Part shown: positions 8,178-17,620 of the stretch, piece by piece
How positions within the stretch are numbered: the first letter of the stretch is position 1
How the letters are laid out: every line of letters begins with the position of its first letter
From: Saccharopolyspora spinosa NRRL 18395
GTDB lineage: Bacteria > Actinomycetota > Actinomycetes > Mycobacteriales > Pseudonocardiaceae
Direction: 5' to 3'
Length of the DNA: 49,976 nt
Assembly (NCBI RefSeq): GCF_000194155.1
Contig: NZ_GL877880.1
Location: forward strand, 496,181 to 546,156
Position numbers and translations under genes: made by a program
The notes under the pieces: model-generated
Database searches by the model: none
Told to the model about the DNA's origin: nothing
What the model saw: only the letters and a program-made list of their open reading frames with translations

Positions 8178-8544
8178 GTGTCCATCTACCGGTTGGCACT
8201 GATGGAACTCGGCTACCAATTGCGAGCGCAGCTCCCCAAGTCCTTCGCTGCGCTGGCTGAGGTTGAAGTCGTGCTCTTCGAGCACTTGGCCACCGTGCGA
8301 ATTCCTGATCGGATCGTCGTCCCCGTCGAATTGGCGCAGGAGAACCCCGCACGAAACCGGGCCTCGGATCTGGTCTTGGCGGTCGAGGTGGTTTCGCCGG
8401 GCTCGGGAAGGACCTACAGAGTCCTCAAGTTCGCCGAGTACGCGGAGGCCGGGATTCCCAACTAACTGGATCGTCGATCTTGAAAAGCCGACCAGCTTGG
8501 CCGCGTACGAGCCCAAGGACGGGTGGTATCTCCTGCCCCGGTGA
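8178..8544 (+). pseudogene. Uma2-family (DUF820) nuclease-fold gene, frameshifted and truncated
   Basis: From GTG 8178 the frame reads MELGYQLRAQLPKSF, FEHLATVRIPDRIVVPVELA, SDLVLAVEVVSPGSGRT and FAEYAEAGIPN, then stops at 8463. An extra A at 8464-8465 breaks the conserved NYW; the next frame continues with WIVDLEKPTSLAAYEPKDGW to 8544. VEVVSPGS followed by the KxxEYAxAGIPxYWxVDL block is diagnostic of Uma2-like proteins of the PD-(D/E)xK fold, common as multi-copy genes in actinomycetes. The normal N-terminus and the last ~40 residues (family size about 190) are missing, so this is a relic rather than only a sequencing error. Confidence 0.75.
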
Positions 8545-8639
8545 GGTATGGGGTGTTCATTCTCCGATCATTCGGAGGGCGGCAGGTCTTCACTGTCCGG
8601 GGTGAGAGTTGGATCGTTTCCCGGACGATGGAGGTCGTT

Positions 8640-10189
8640 TTGTCCGAAACCACACTTTCGCGGCGCGGAGTGCTGCTCGGCGGGACCCTGGCGGGCGCTG
8701 CCGCATTGTCCACCGTGGCCGGTTTGCCCGCGGCCGCGCTGACCGGTGCCGGGGTGGCCCGCCGCGACGAGGTCTTCACGCTGGGCGTCGCCTCCGGCGA
8801 TCCCGCGCCCGACGGCGTTGTGCTGTGGACCCGTCTGGCGGCGAACCCGCTGGCGGAGGACGGCATGGGCGGCATGCCGAACCGGACGTTCCCGGTGAGC
8901 GGTTCACGCGCGTCGTGCAGCGCGGCGAGTCGCAGGCCGCACCGGAGTTGGGCCACAGCGTCCACGTCGAGCTGACTGGGTTGCGCCCGGACCGCGAGTA
9001 CTTCTACCGCTTCCGCGCCGACGGTTCCCTGTCGCCGACCGGCCGCACCCGCACCGCTCCGGTGCCCGGTGCGCTGACCAGCCTGTCGATGGCGTTCGCG
9101 TCCTGCGCGCAGTACGAGCACGGCTACTTCACCGCCTACCGGCACCTCGCCGAGGAGCACCCCGACCTGGTGCTGAACCTCGGCGACTACCAGTACGAGT
9201 ACAAGGCCGGGGTCTACGTCGCACCGGGCGGCAACCCGCGCGACCACGTCGGCCCGGAGACCGAGACGCTGGCGAACTACCGGCAGCGGCACGCCCAGTA
9301 CAAGGCCGACCCGGACCTGCAGTACGCGCACTCGGTGGCCCCGTGGGTCGTGGTGTGGGACGACCACGAGGTCGACAACAACTGGGCCGACGAGGTTTAC
9401 GAGAAGCCGGAGATCCCGCAGCCGAACTTCTTGGAGCGCCGCAAGGCCGCCTTCCAGGCCTACTACGAGAACATGCCGCTGCGCCGCGCGCAGGTGCCGC
9501 ACGGCATCGACCTGCGGCTATACCGGCGGATCCAGTGGGGGCGGCTGGCGACGTTCCACATGCTCGACACCCGCCAGTACCGCGACGACCAGGTCGGCGG
9601 CGACAAGTTCCCAACGCAGGACCCGGCCCGGCTGGACCCGAAGCGCAGCCTCACGGGCGCGGAGCAGGAGCGCTGGCTGCTCCAGGGCCTGCGCAGCTCC
9701 AATGCCAAGTGGGACGTGCTCGGCCAGCAGGTCATGTTCGCCGAGATCGACTACCTCAACGGCGCGGAAAAGGCCTACAACCCGGACGCCTGGGACGGCT
9801 ACGTCGGCTCGCGGAACCGCGTCATCCAGGGCTGGCAGCAGGCGAAGACCCGCAACCCGGTGGTGCTGACGGGCGACGTGCACACCAACTGGGCCAACGA
9901 GATCCGCCGCGACTACGAGGTGGTGGCTACGGAGCTAACCACTACGTCGATCACCAGTGGCGGCGACGGCTCGCCGGACCTGACGGCCGAGGAGAAGGCG
10001 TACCTGGCGGAAAACCCGCACGTCCAGCTCTACAACAACCAGCGCGGCTACATCCGGACGAGGTTCACGGCGAACGAGCTGCGAGCGGACTACCGGGTGG
10101 TCCCGTACGTCTCGAAGCAGGGAGCCCCGGTGGAAACCCTGGCGTCCTTCGTGGTCGAAGACGGCAAACCCGGCCTCAACAAGGCCTGA
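8640..10189 (+). pseudogene. phoD: PhoD-like alkaline phosphatase with a deletion/frameshift near codon 85
   Basis: Tat-exported metallophosphoesterase of the PhoD family. A Tat signal (LSRRGVLLGGTLAG) follows TTG 8640, which has GGAGG 5 bases upstream, and the PhoD N-domain begins VFTLGVASGDPAPDGVVLWT. After MPNRTFPV (about 8900) the frame ends in unrelated residues, and homology resumes in another frame at ERFTRVVQRGES. Roughly eight residues are missing at the junction, so a short out-of-frame deletion is likelier than a single base error. Downstream, all metal-site blocks are intact: FASCAQYEHGYF, LVLNLGDYQYEY, VVWDDHEVDNNWADE, NAKWDVLGQQVMFA and PVVLTGDVHTNWANE. The C-terminal part runs to 10189. 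Probably a recent pseudogene; a sequence error is not excluded. Confidence 0.8.
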
Positions 10190-10369
10190 CGGCGACGGCG
10201 GCGTGCGGTCCCAACAGGCTGCACGCCACCGTGGTTCAGGTTCGCTGGCGCGTGGTGGCGGCCAGCGTGCCGAGCAGCGCCAGCGCCTCGCTGCTCGTCG
10301 AGCCGGGCTACGCGTGGTACGCGACGAGTTCCAGGCTGCGCTGGACCCCACGTCGGCGGGGTGCATTCG

Positions 10370-10489
10370 ATCGGCCGCATCGGACGCCCGGCGGAAGTCG
10401 CCGAGACCGTCGCATTCCTGGTCTCCGACGCCGCGACCTTCATCACCGGCACGCTCGTCACCGTCAACGCCGGATGGACCGCGCAGTAA
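10370..10489 (+). pseudogene. C-terminal relic of a short-chain dehydrogenase/reductase
   Basis: About 39 codons read IGRIGRPAEVAETVAFLVSD and then AATFITGTLVTVNAGWTAQ before TAA at 10487-10489. This is the C-terminal signature of FabG-like SDR enzymes (G.P.EVA..V.FL.S..A.(Y/F)ITG....V.GG). Nothing recognisable of the Rossmann fold or the catalytic Tyr-Lys lies upstream, so only the 3' end survives. The rest of 10190-10369 holds no supportable gene. Confidence 0.65.
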
Positions 10490-10530
10490 GCGGTTCCGCT
10501 TGCCGCACCGGCGCGGGATCCGCTGTTTCG

Positions 10531-10575
10531 CCGCCCCCGCCGCCCCCGCCGCCCCTGCCGCCCCTGCCGCCCTCG
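10531..10575. repeat. Tandem 9-base CCGCCCC(C/T)G repeat
   Basis: Five near-perfect 9-base units of a C-rich sequence lie between the SDR relic and the end of the oxidoreductase gene. Slippage-prone; no function is apparent, although a G-rich strand of this kind can form structure. Confidence 0.6.
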
Positions 10576-10592
10576 GCACGCTGGGGCCGGGT

Positions 10593-11861
10593 TCACTCCA
10601 GGTCGAGGCGGAGGCGGTTGGTCACTTCGTGGGCCATCGCTATGGCGTAGGACTGGCCCCTGTCCTGCGGGTAGATCTGGGACATCGTCGCCAGGGTCAC
10701 GCCGGGCATCGCCGTGTGGTGGCCGGGGATCAGGGACCGGTACTGCGGAGTCACGATCGGTTGGGCGAAGCCCGCCTTGGAGAAGTGCCAGTCGAGGATC
10801 CAGGACCGGTCGAAGTCCGGGTTCAGCTTGCGCAGCCAGGGGATGTAGCGCTCCAGCAGTTCGGCCGGATCGGTGGTGAACCGCCAGTCCTCGCGCGGCA
10901 CGTAGTTGCCGACGTAGACGATGTGCCGCCCGCCGTACTCGCTGCGGTCGACCATGTTGGTGTGCTCGACGACCGCCAGGAACGGGAACGCCGGGTCGTT
11001 GATGTTCAGCCAGTAGTGCGGGATGACGCTGCGGTCGCACTCCAGGACGAAGCAGGTCGCGCCGAGGTACTGGTTCTGCCACAGCACGTGGTCTGATGCG
11101 ATCCCGGCGGCCTTCGCGAACACCGGTTGCGGCACGGTCACGATCAGCCTGTCGAACTCGTAGCTGCTGCCGTCCCCGGCGCCCACCAGCACCTTCGCGC
11201 CGGGCTGGCGGATCGACTCGACCGGCTTGCCGAACTCCACCTTCCCACCGCGCTCGGTCACCGCGTCCAGCAGCGCCCGGTACACCTGCTCGAAACCGCC
11301 GTGCACGTAACCGAGTTCGAAGGTCCGGTAGTGGATCCGCGCCCACAACCAGGCCATCGAGATCTGCTCGGCGTGGACGCCGAACTTGCCGGTCAGCAGC
11401 GGCTCCCAGATCGTCTCGGTGACGCGCGGTCCGGCCCAACGGCGCATCCAGTCCAGCGCCCGCACCGAGTTGAACCGCTGTCCATTTCGGACGAACTTCA
11501 GCACCGCCGACGACGCCCCGAAGCGGAACCGGTCCAGCAGCGAGAACTTCGGGAACCGCAGCATCTCCTGCGGCGTGCCGAAGTCGTGCAGCTCCCCGTC
11601 GATGTACACGCCGGTGCTGGGCTTGTGGAACCGCAGCAGGTGCCCGAGGCCGAGCTCCTCGACCAGCTCGATCATCGCCCGGTCGGTGCGGAAGCTGTGG
11701 TGGTAGAAGCGCTCCAGCGGCGTCCCGCCGACCTCGATCGACGCCGCCAGCCCGCCCAGTTCCGCGGACGCCTCCAGCACCGTCACGTCGTGCCCGGCCT
11801 TCACCGCGTCGAACGCCGCGGTCAAACCGGTCGCGCCCGCCCCGACGACGCCCACTCTCAT
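10593..11861 (-). CDS. FAD-dependent oxidoreductase (amine oxidase / UDP-galactopyranose mutase-like fold)
   Basis: 422-residue flavoprotein beginning MRVGVVGAGATGLTAAFDAV, the dinucleotide-binding motif, followed by VTVLEASAELGGLAASI. Further conserved segments are PLERFYHHSFRTD, TIWEPLLTGKFG and YVHGGFEQVYRALLDAV, and the C-terminal FAD contact MPGVTLATMSQIYPQDRGQ. It belongs to the broad NAD(P)-binding/amine-oxidase superfamily often annotated as protoporphyrinogen-oxidase-like. It is the last gene of an operon with a GT2 polyprenyl-phosphate glycosyltransferase and a GtrA protein, overlapping the latter by ATGA. That context suggests it modifies a lipid-linked sugar or polyprenol rather than heme. 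GGAG lies about 6 bases before ATG 11861. The substrate is unknown. Confidence 0.8.
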   Translation of the reverse strand: MRVGVVGAGATGLTAAFDAVKAGHDVTVLEASAELGGLAASIEVGGTPLERFYHHSFRTDRAMIELVEELGLGHLLRFHKPSTGVYIDGELHDFGTPQEMLRFPKFSLLDRFRFGASSAVLKFVRNGQRFNSVRALDWMRRWAGPRVTETIWEPLLTGKFGVHAEQISMAWLWARIHYRTFELGYVHGGFEQVYRALLDAVTERGGKVEFGKPVESIRQPGAKVLVGAGDGSSYEFDRLIVTVPQPVFAKAAGIASDHVLWQNQYLGATCFVLECDRSVIPHYWLNINDPAFPFLAVVEHTNMVDRSEYGGRHIVYVGNYVPREDWRFTTDPAELLERYIPWLRKLNPDFDRSWILDWHFSKAGFAQPIVTPQYRSLIPGHHTAMPGVTLATMSQIYPQDRGQSYAIAMAHEVTNRLRLDLE

Positions 11862-12265
11862 CCGAAGCTCCACTTCTTGTTGATCGAGTACTGGAAAATC
11901 AGCACCACCGGCAGCGAACCGGCCTTGACCAGGTTCGGGTCGATGCCCAGCCAGCCGGAGAACACCTGCAGCAGCACGAACGACCACACGATCCCGGCCA
12001 CGCCGACGGCGTAGAACCGCAGGAACCGCACCAGGATCCGGTCTCGCTTGCGGAAGTTGAACAGCGTGTTGAGCACGAAGTTGTTGGTGATCCCGGCCGT
12101 CGTGCTGATCGCGTTCGCGATCTGCTCGTGCAGACCGACCGCGTTGAACAGCAGCAGGAACAGCAGGTAGTCCAGCAGCACGCCGCTGGCGCCGATCACC
12201 GCGTAGCGCAGCAGCGACCGGCTGATCAGCCGGTCGCTGCCGCCGATCGGTTCAGTCTTCGTCAT
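11858..12265 (-). CDS. GtrA-family membrane protein
   Basis: Small polytopic protein (135 residues, four hydrophobic segments) with the GtrA signature: LLRYAVIGASGVLLDYLLF near the N-terminus, ITNNFVLNTLFNFRKRD in the middle, and a C-terminal INKKWSFG. GtrA proteins are linked to flipping or anchoring polyprenyl-phosphate sugars. The gene is sandwiched between a polyprenyl-phosphate glycosyltransferase (14-base overlap) and an FAD oxidoreductase (4-base overlap), so the three are co-translated. A second, only distantly similar GtrA gene lies at 27.6 kb beside the dprE1-like gene. This copy probably handles the product of the neighbouring GT2 enzyme. Confidence 0.88.
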   Translation of the reverse strand: MTKTEPIGGSDRLISRSLLRYAVIGASGVLLDYLLFLLLFNAVGLHEQIANAISTTAGITNNFVLNTLFNFRKRDRILVRFLRFYAVGVAGIVWSFVLLQVFSGWLGIDPNLVKAGSLPVVLIFQYSINKKWSFG

Positions 12266-13262
12266 GCGAGATCACGTTCCGCACTATGTAGAGGGGGCGC
12301 TGCTGCACCTCGTGGTAGATCCGGCCGACGTAGCTGCCGATGACCCCCAGAGACAGCATCTGCAGCCCGCCGAGGAACAGCATCGCGACCATCAGCATGG
12401 TCCACCCGGAGACCGTGATCGAGGGGAAGAACAGGCGCAGTGTCACCGCGTAGATGATGCCGAGCATCGCCAGGCCCAGCGTGATGAACCCGATCCGGGT
12501 GATCAGTTTCAGCGGTACGGTGGAGAAGCTGGTGACCCCGTCGGCGGCCAGTCGCATCATCTTCCGCAGCGGGTACTTGGTCTCGCCGGCCATCCGCTCG
12601 TCGCGGTCGAAGAGCACCTCGCGCTGCTCGAACCCCATCGAGGCGACCATGCCCCGGATGAACCGGCTGCGTTCCCGGAATCCCCGCAGCTCCTCGGCGG
12701 CGCGCCGGTTGAGCAGCCGGAAGTCGCCGGTGTCCACCGGGATGTCCACCTCAGCGCAGCGCCGCAGCACCCGGTAGTAGGTGTGCGCGGTGGCGCGTTT
12801 GAACGGGGTGTCGCGGCGGGTGCGCCGCCGGGCGGACACGATCTCCGCGCCGGACAGCCAGCTGTCGATCAGCTCCAGGCTGACTCGCGGCGGGTCCTGC
12901 AGGTCGGTGTCCATCACGATCACCGCGTCGCCCTGCGCGTGGTCCAGCCCGGCGGTGATGGCGATCTGGTGGCCGAAGTTGCGGGCGAAGTCCACCACCC
13001 GCACGCGCGGGTCGTTCTTGGCCAGGTCCTGCAGGACGTGCAGCGATCCGTCTGCGGAGCCGTCGTTGACGTAGACGAACTCGTAGTCGAATTCGGGGCG
13101 GGTGGCCGTGGTCTCGACGAGCTCCTCGTGGAACCGGCGGATGCCCGCCACCTCGTTGTAGACCGGCAGCACGTATGAGATCAGCGGTGGCGCGCCCTCG
13201 CGGGTGGCCTGCTGCTGATGCTGCACCGGAATCCGGACCTGTTGGCGCATCGTGTCGGCCAT
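12252..13262 (-). CDS. GT2 polyprenyl-phosphate glycosyltransferase (DPM1/GtrB/ArnC-like)
   Basis: 336-residue enzyme predicted to transfer a sugar from a nucleotide donor to polyprenyl phosphate at the inner membrane face. The GT-A domain shows ISYVLPVYNEVAGIRRF, FVYVNDGSADGS and VIVMDTDLQDPP (metal-binding region), then DTGDFRLLNRRAAEELRG and RSRFIRGMVASMGF. Two C-terminal transmembrane helices (IGFITLGLAMLGIIYAV and WTMLMVAMLFLGGLQMLSLG) are typical of GtrB-like members. The start at ATG 13262 follows GGGGAG by 9 bases; earlier in-frame starts add only non-conserved residues. It heads the operon with GtrA and the FAD oxidoreductase. The sugar is unknown. Confidence 0.88.
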   Translation of the reverse strand: MADTMRQQVRIPVQHQQQATREGAPPLISYVLPVYNEVAGIRRFHEELVETTATRPEFDYEFVYVNDGSADGSLHVLQDLAKNDPRVRVVDFARNFGHQIAITAGLDHAQGDAVIVMDTDLQDPPRVSLELIDSWLSGAEIVSARRRTRRDTPFKRATAHTYYRVLRRCAEVDIPVDTGDFRLLNRRAAEELRGFRERSRFIRGMVASMGFEQREVLFDRDERMAGETKYPLRKMMRLAADGVTSFSTVPLKLITRIGFITLGLAMLGIIYAVTLRLFFPSITVSGWTMLMVAMLFLGGLQMLSLGVIGSYVGRIYHEVQQRPLYIVRNVISHDED

Positions 13263-13267
13263 GATGG

Positions 13268-14101
13268 TCACTCCCCTCGCCATCCCCACCGTGGAAAAGG
13301 AACGCTCTGCATGCCCCGGTCGTTGCCCGGCATTGGGTAATCCGCCACGATCAGGTGGCTCCACTCGGCGTAGTCGGGGTTCTCCCGGCCCCCACCAGCC
13401 GCGTGGCTATCTCTTCCCAGGTGCCGGTCTCGCCCGCTTCGCCGATGCTCCGCTCGTAGGCGGCGGTCCCGCCGAATCCCAGGCCCGCAGGCAGGCTGAC
13501 CAGGTACGTGGGCGGTTCCGCCAGGTATCTGACCATCGGTGCGGCGTCGGGGGTGGTGGCCACGTGGCCGGCGATGCCGCAGCTGCCGCCTTCGGCGGCG
13601 AGGTTCTGAGCCCGGATGGAGTAGCCGCGGGATCGGCATGGCGGTGAACGAGGAGAGCAAGATCGCCACCGTCACCCCCACTGCTGGTTCGCTGATCGCG
13701 GCGGGCAGCCGGACGAGCAGCCGCCGCGGGCGATCCCGTCGGGAGCGTCCAGGTAGGACAGGCAGCTGCCAGCGGCACCCCCACCGCCAACCACCACGCA
13801 GGGTTGTTCAGCGGCCGTACCGGCTGCTCTCCCCAAGGACACCCGTACTGCGAGTGCAGGAATTGTGCTTTCCAGCGAATGTCTGCGCCGCTGCGAACAC
13901 GGCCAGCGCGGTGCACAGCAATCCGACCACCACGGCCCGGTCGGAGGCTGGCCGGCGTGCACGGACAGCGATCAACACCACACCCACCGTCAGGGTAGCG
14001 GCTCCGACGGGACCATCGCGCCAAAATTGTGCGTCCATTCGGAGGGTGTCGTGATCATCGCTGCGGGTTCTCCGACATCGTCTGGCGAGGACAGTCCCCA
14101 C
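13268..14101 (-). pseudogene. Heavily frameshifted membrane-protein gene of unknown family
   Basis: Five or more minus-strand frames carry protein-like segments in consecutive order. These are ATLTVGVVLIAVRARRPASD and VGLLCTALAVFAAAQTFAG (about 14000-13850), VRPLNNPAWWLAVGVPLAAA (about 13800), GVTVAILLSSFTAMPIPR (about 13650), VRYLAEPPTYLVSLPAGLGF with GETGTWEEIATRLVGAG (about 13520-13380), and ENPDYAEWSHLIVADYP to the stop at 13268. Each switch needs an indel; one lies in a run of G near 13385. Together they describe membrane helices followed by a C-terminal extracytoplasmic domain, as in GT-C glycosyltransferases, but I cannot name the family. The gene ends six bases before the GT2 gene starts, so it was probably once the upstream member of that operon. 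Confidence 0.6.
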
Positions 14102-14338
14102 GCGGCGTACGGAAAAGCCGCTGTAAAACCTGTTTTGAGACGCGTTCCGCGTGCCGGTGAGATGGCGGCCTTACGGCAGTGGCGGCGATTTCGCGGGAAA
14201 TCGCCTCAGCCACACGACCGTCACGCCGTTTCGCCGCCTCGACATGATCGGCTCGCCCCAACACATCCCGGCGCCACCACATCCAAAACAGCCTTTCTAG
14301 CAGCCCGGTCACGACACTTGACCAGGCGAAACCTGCGG
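14102..14338. other. Gap without a supportable gene
   Basis: The minus strand is open here in one frame and reads RDVLGRADHVEAAKRRDGRV. It lacks a start and recognisable similarity. It may be the decayed 5' part of the neighbouring pseudogene, or the 3' untranslated region of the arabinosyltransferase. Confidence 0.35.
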
Positions 14339-17300
14339 TCAGTGCTCCTCGAACGGGTAGGCGGGGTCGCCGTCGGCGCCACCGATGCGCTCGCGGTGCC
14401 GCGTCGTCGCGTAGACGTCGCGGTCGATCGGATAGCGGACGTAGTAGAGGTGGCCCCACGCGTTGCCGGGGGCGTGGCGCAGGCGGGTGGGGAGCTCGAG
14501 CCGCTGGGACAGCATCGGCACCCCGGCGAACACGCCGCCCATGTCGGGCCCGAACGCCATCGAGCCCTCGCCGGCGGGCGGTGTGATCAGCATCCGAGGG
14601 CTGGTCGCGACGCCGTGCGACACCTTCGGGTAGTTGAAGAGGCAGGGGAAGACGAAGCTCATCGGCCAGTCGATCAGCACCGGTTCCCGCTCTTCGAGCG
14701 CCTGCCGCAGCGGCACCACATCCCGCACGGCAGGGCCGCTGACGGTCAGCCACCCCTGGTCGTCGCTGGTGCGGTCCTCGGCGCGCACCCGCACCCGCTC
14801 GGCCCCGGCCGGGATCTCGTCGGGCTCGATCGTGAGCAGCCGCCAATCGCGGAAGTTCCGCCAGTCGATCGGCCGGCCGTGACGCGGGTCGTCGAACGGC
14901 AGATCCGTCGGCGGTGGATCGCGCAGCTCGCGCGTCGCCACCTGCCGCCCGCCGGCCGTGCCGAACTCCAGGGCCAGCGAGTTGCCCTGCTCGGGCCGAC
15001 CCGAGACCCACAGCGACAGCGTCTGGTCGTCGGTGAGGCCGGGCAGGCCGAACCAGGCCGAGGTCAGCGAGCCGGTCGTCTGCGGTCCGCCCGTCGTGCT
15101 GGTCCAGGCGAACTGGCTCGCCGACGTCGACGCCACCTCGCCCTCGGGTGCCTTCGGATCGTCGGGCTTCTTCGCCTGCAACGGCTCGCCCGGGTGCTCT
15201 TCGCGCAGGTCGGGCTCCTGCGGCGGCGCACCACCCGCGGTGAAGCCGTCGAGTTCGGCGGTCCCGGCCACCGGCATCAGCCGCTTGGCGATCGGCAGCG
15301 TCTCGATCTCGCTCTCCAACCCGCAGCTGTTGGCCCGGATGCTCTGCCAGTTCATCCGGGCGATGGAGAAGCGGTCGCCCATCGTCTGCGGCGCGGCGAT
15401 GAAAGATCCGATCAGCACCGCCACCGACGCCAGCGCCGCCAACCCCAGCAGCGACGACGGCATGACCGTCCACATGAGACCGCCGGGGCCGGGCTCCTTC
15501 GACAGCTTCGCGCGGACCCGGACGAAGCCGAAGGCGAGCACGCCGACCGCCGCACCCGTCGCTAGCCACAGCGCCGGGTTGTCCATCGGCAGGTCGGGCC
15601 GGACGGGCGTGTCGGACCACGGCATCGCCAGGTTCGACTGCGACGGCCACGCGTTCGGTCCCATGAACGCCAGGGCCCCGGCCACCGACGCGGCGATCCC
15701 ACCGGACACGCCGACCAGCCGCGCTTCCCGCTTGGCGTGGTCGAGCCGGCCGACCCGCCCCAGCAGCACGACCGTCACCGCGAGCAGCGCGGAGCCGACC
15801 CCGGCGAGCGCCCCGAAGTGGTGCGTCCACTTCGACGGCGTCAACCACATCGCCACCAAAACCGCGGCTACGGCGCCGAGCAGCATCGGCAGGTCGGTCA
15901 GCCTGGTCCACCGGTGCACCTGCCGCATCGCGCACGCCGCAGCGATCAGCACGGCCGTCACGACGAGGAGCACCACCATCCGTTTGCCGGAGGCGCCCCA
16001 CATGCCCGTGCCGAGCAGGTTCGCGTACCGGTCGAACTCCTGGTACCAGCCGAGGCTGGGCCCGAACTCGTCGTGGATCGCGGTCGCCTGCTGGATCCCG
16101 TTCAGCGTCGAGTCGGCGAACATCGCCACCATGCCGACCGATCCCACGCAGCCGAGCAGCACGACGCGCATGGGCACGCTGATCCAACGCGGCAGCGCGC
16201 CGCGCTCCACCAGCACCCGTCCGATGCGCGGCGCGAGCACGATCACGGTGATCAGCGCGCTGACGCCGGTCGGCGTGACCGCCCCGGTCAGCCCGGCGAT
16301 CAGCGCGGCGACGCCGAGCCAGAAGAATGGTGCCCGCGTCCGGGACATCTTCAGCAAAGCCGCGACCAGCGCGGACGTGCCGAGCGCAACGAACGGCTCA
16401 GGCCGGATGCCCAACCCGAACGGCAGCCAGCAGGCCAGGAAGAACACCGCCGCGAGCAGGTGCAGCGGCAGGCGCCGGGTGCCCCGGCACAGCGGCGCGA
16501 CGATGCCGCGGCTGACGATGATCCAGGTCAGCAGCCCGGCGATCGTGCTGGGTACGCGCAGCCAGGCGGGCGCGAGGCTGTCCGCCGAAACCCACCGCAT
16601 CAGGTGCTGGACCAGCGTGAACGGAGTTTCGGAGGCGTTGAACCAGCGGTAGTAGTTGCCGATGTCGCCGGCCTCGTCGTAGTTGCGGACGGTCATCATC
16701 GCGAAGCCGTCGTCGTCCGTGAGCGGCCCGATGACCAGCCATCCCGCCAGCACCGCGGCGACCGCGGCATCGACCGGTAGGAGCAGCGGACGCAGGCGGA
16801 TCGCGCCGAATGCCGGTGGGGCGTGGACGAACAGCAGGACCAGCGACACGAGCGCGAGCACCAGCGCGGCCGTGATCAGGGTGCTCTTGGTGTCGGTCGG
16901 CGAGGTGTCGAACCAGGAGAAGGTGCGGGCGGTCACCGACATCCCGGCCAGCTGCGCGGGTTCGAGATCGGTGGCGAAGGTGAAGATCTCCGGCGCGGCC
17001 ACCCCGGGCAGCACGATCGGCGGTCGGCCGCCCGGGGTCACCACGGATTGCCCGGAGTCCGCGTGGATCGCCAGGCCGCAGGTGCCGGGCGGCAGCGGCA
17101 CCTGGTGCTGGTCGAGCACGAGCTCGGGTTTCCCGTCGCGGGTGGTCAGGACCAGGCCGTCGCGGGCGCTGCCCGGCGGCAGGGTGGTCAGGACCGTGGT
17201 CCGCTCCGCCCGGTCGAGGGCGGCGTGCAGCACCGGGCACGGCACGGACGCGTCGAACGAAGCTGGTCGGTAGGGCGCGAAGAACGCGGTCGTGGACTCG

Positions 17301-17506
17301 GCACCTGTCCAGCTGACCTCGGTGCGATCCACCCAGACCGGTGCCAGCGGAAGGGCGAGCGCACAGCCGAGCCCGACGATGCCGACGCAGCACGCCAGCA
17401 GGTGCACCAGCCATTGACCGAGCCGGGACCGCTTGGGGCGGTCGGCTTCGACGGGCCGCGGTTCGGCCGGGGGATCGAGTTGCGCCGAGCTGCTCCAGTA
17501 CTTCAC
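14339..17506 (-). CDS. Emb-family (GT53) arabinosyltransferase, divergent copy
   Basis: Membrane enzyme that adds arabinofuranose from decaprenyl-phospho-arabinose to arabinan at the outer face. 1055 residues: an N-terminal helix, an extracytoplasmic beta domain (to about 200), a GT-C core with many helices, and a C-terminal carbohydrate-binding domain. The loop GPLTDDDGFAMMTVRNYDEA carries the catalytic Asp cluster at 264-266, followed by GNYYRWFNASETPF and PTGVSALITVIVLAP. TPSKWTHHFGALAGVGSALL is a strong Emb block. It is clearly more diverged than the copy at 28.7 kb, so the linkage it makes may differ. The start is GTG 17506, with GGAG about 5 bases upstream. Divergent from the AftB-like gene. 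Confidence 0.92.
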   Translation of the reverse strand: MKYWSSSAQLDPPAEPRPVEADRPKRSRLGQWLVHLLACCVGIVGLGCALALPLAPVWVDRTEVSWTGAESTTAFFAPYRPASFDASVPCPVLHAALDRAERTTVLTTLPPGSARDGLVLTTRDGKPELVLDQHQVPLPPGTCGLAIHADSGQSVVTPGGRPPIVLPGVAAPEIFTFATDLEPAQLAGMSVTARTFSWFDTSPTDTKSTLITAALVLALVSLVLLFVHAPPAFGAIRLRPLLLPVDAAVAAVLAGWLVIGPLTDDDGFAMMTVRNYDEAGDIGNYYRWFNASETPFTLVQHLMRWVSADSLAPAWLRVPSTIAGLLTWIIVSRGIVAPLCRGTRRLPLHLLAAVFFLACWLPFGLGIRPEPFVALGTSALVAALLKMSRTRAPFFWLGVAALIAGLTGAVTPTGVSALITVIVLAPRIGRVLVERGALPRWISVPMRVVLLGCVGSVGMVAMFADSTLNGIQQATAIHDEFGPSLGWYQEFDRYANLLGTGMWGASGKRMVVLLVVTAVLIAAACAMRQVHRWTRLTDLPMLLGAVAAVLVAMWLTPSKWTHHFGALAGVGSALLAVTVVLLGRVGRLDHAKREARLVGVSGGIAASVAGALAFMGPNAWPSQSNLAMPWSDTPVRPDLPMDNPALWLATGAAVGVLAFGFVRVRAKLSKEPGPGGLMWTVMPSSLLGLAALASVAVLIGSFIAAPQTMGDRFSIARMNWQSIRANSCGLESEIETLPIAKRLMPVAGTAELDGFTAGGAPPQEPDLREEHPGEPLQAKKPDDPKAPEGEVASTSASQFAWTSTTGGPQTTGSLTSAWFGLPGLTDDQTLSLWVSGRPEQGNSLALEFGTAGGRQVATRELRDPPPTDLPFDDPRHGRPIDWRNFRDWRLLTIEPDEIPAGAERVRVRAEDRTSDDQGWLTVSGPAVRDVVPLRQALEEREPVLIDWPMSFVFPCLFNYPKVSHGVATSPRMLITPPAGEGSMAFGPDMGGVFAGVPMLSQRLELPTRLRHAPGNAWGHLYYVRYPIDRDVYATTRHRERIGGADGDPAYPFEEH

Positions 17507-17620
17507 CGCGCTCCTCGGAGATCGGAAATGCGTCGCCGGACATCCTGACGAAACCTGCGCCCGCCTGCTGGTGGTGGCGCTGAATTCGTCCAGCCGATTG
17601 ACGATCTGCGTCCCGCGCAG

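Noticed and set aside
10200..10369. Upstream part of the SDR relic
   Set aside because: No cofactor motif or catalytic Tyr-Lys can be read in any frame, so the relic is limited to the C-terminal 39 codons.
14958..16652. Long plus-strand open frame (564 codons) opposite the divergent emb gene
   Set aside because: It is antisense to a strongly supported Emb protein. Long antisense frames are expected in high-GC coding DNA; the product is Ser/Thr/Arg/Pro-rich without domains.
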